Virus record (IMG/VR): IMGVR_UViG_3300004369_000937
Coordinates: 1-51,731 of that record
Direction: 5' to 3' (one strand)
Source of the DNA: a virus
Length of the DNA: 51,731 bases
Shown: positions 51,360 through 51,731 of the stretch, in pieces
Layout of the letters: each line of letters starts with the position of its first letter
Position numbering within the stretch: position 1 is the stretch's first letter
Notes under the pieces: model-generated
Told to the model about the DNA's origin: nothing
Seen by the model: only the letters and a program-made list of their open reading frames with translations
The model's database searches: none
Program-made: the position numbers and the translations under genes

Positions 51360-51731
51360 TCAGCGTTTGTGGGGCGGAGTATATTTGCCTGATGCTACCA
51401 TTTCATCATAAATTTTCTGCTTTTCTTCCTTTGAAAGATTATCGTCATATGCACTGAAATGCGATAAACATATTCTTTTGCCATTTTCATCTTCACCATA
51501 AATATCATCAAGTAGCATATATGGTTCAATTTCAAGGCCGTATGATACCTTTAGCACTGCATTTAGCATTTGATCTTCTTTCCCACCTTCAAGAGTTATA
51601 ATTTCTGCCGTTGTAAGATAACTGGCTTTTGCCAGTGCCTCTTGAGTCAGGCCGTTATCTTCACGGTGAATACGGATATTATTACCGATATATTGTTTAA
51701 ATTCACTGTATCGTTTAGTGGAGTAAAGCAT
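51360..51731 (-). CDS. XRE-family transcriptional regulator (at window edge)
   Basis: This 123-residue protein is read leftward. Its ATG lies on the last bases of the window, so upstream sequence and promoter are not visible. The helix-turn-helix is at residues 15-70 (IRIHREDNGLTQEALAKASYLTTAEIITLEGGK). The C-terminal part has a helix (NLSKEEKQKIYDEMV). It follows the lysis cassette on the other strand. It could be a prophage regulator or the first flanking gene. Confidence 0.8.
   Translation of the reverse strand: MLYSTKRYSEFKQYIGNNIRIHREDNGLTQEALAKASYLTTAEIITLEGGKEDQMLNAVLKVSYGLEIEPYMLLDDIYGEDENGKRICLSHFSAYDDNLSKEEKQKIYDEMVASGKYTPPHKR

Noticed and set aside
1-51731. Attachment-site direct repeats at the window ends
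   Set aside because: Serine recombinases use short crossover cores. No convincing shared core could be identified by eye, and host flanks are not visible.
1-51731. CRISPR array or tRNA genes
   Set aside because: I saw no regularly spaced repeats with unique spacers and no cloverleaf-like sequence in the gaps between genes.

Overview
The window is an almost complete prophage of a contractile-tailed phage in an AT-rich alphaproteobacterium. The host call is an inference from gene families that I know mainly from alphaproteobacterial prophages: the serine recombinase with a DUF2924 partner, DUF6511, DUF6362, DUF6127 and a GTA-type 3TM holin. The low GC suggests an AT-rich lineage, but I cannot name the species. 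No tRNA, rRNA or CRISPR array was seen, and neither attachment site can be fixed from the sequence alone.

Layout. Positions 1-3036 hold an accessory block. An XRE regulator and an ImmA/IrrE protease face away from a 48-residue basic protein, a CD-NTase-like nucleotidyltransferase and a PD-(D/E)XK (DUF6602-like) nuclease. This is the best candidate for a poorly described defence system here. Positions 3057-5375 are a four-gene serine-recombinase integration module read leftward. Positions 5499-6008 are a LexA/UmuD-type autoprotease. Positions 6105-17038 are the rightward early operon: helix-turn-helix proteins, a Sak4-like ATPase, an SSB-like protein, a helicase with an intein in its Walker A motif, an Fe-S RecB-like nuclease, a primase-helicase, an iteron-rich stretch that could be an origin, and a RuvC-like resolvase. 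Positions 17309-21379 carry two DNA methyltransferases (one N6/N4-type, one C5-type), a NYN nuclease with an unknown partner, and a DUF7220 membrane protein. The C5 methyltransferase gene has a second long open frame inside it.

Positions 21370-29195 are lambda-like head genes: small and large terminase, gpW, portal, S49 protease, decoration protein, major capsid protein and head-tail joining. Positions 29936-50071 are P2-like contractile tail genes: gpV spike, PAAR tip, gpW/J/I baseplate, five fibre-like proteins with two assembly proteins, sheath, tube, a gpE/E' frameshift pair, tape measure, and gpU/X/D. Several apparent morons interrupt the late region: a HEPN Abi-like protein, a DUF924 protein, an antisense HU protein and an antisense lipoprotein. 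Positions 50093-51350 are DUF6127, holin and lysozyme, followed by a leftward XRE regulator at the window end.

The tail hub gene D is split by a 1.6 kb IS3-family element, with inverted repeats and a probable 3 bp target duplication visible. The prophage as it stands probably cannot assemble infectious particles, although the cargo genes can still be expressed.
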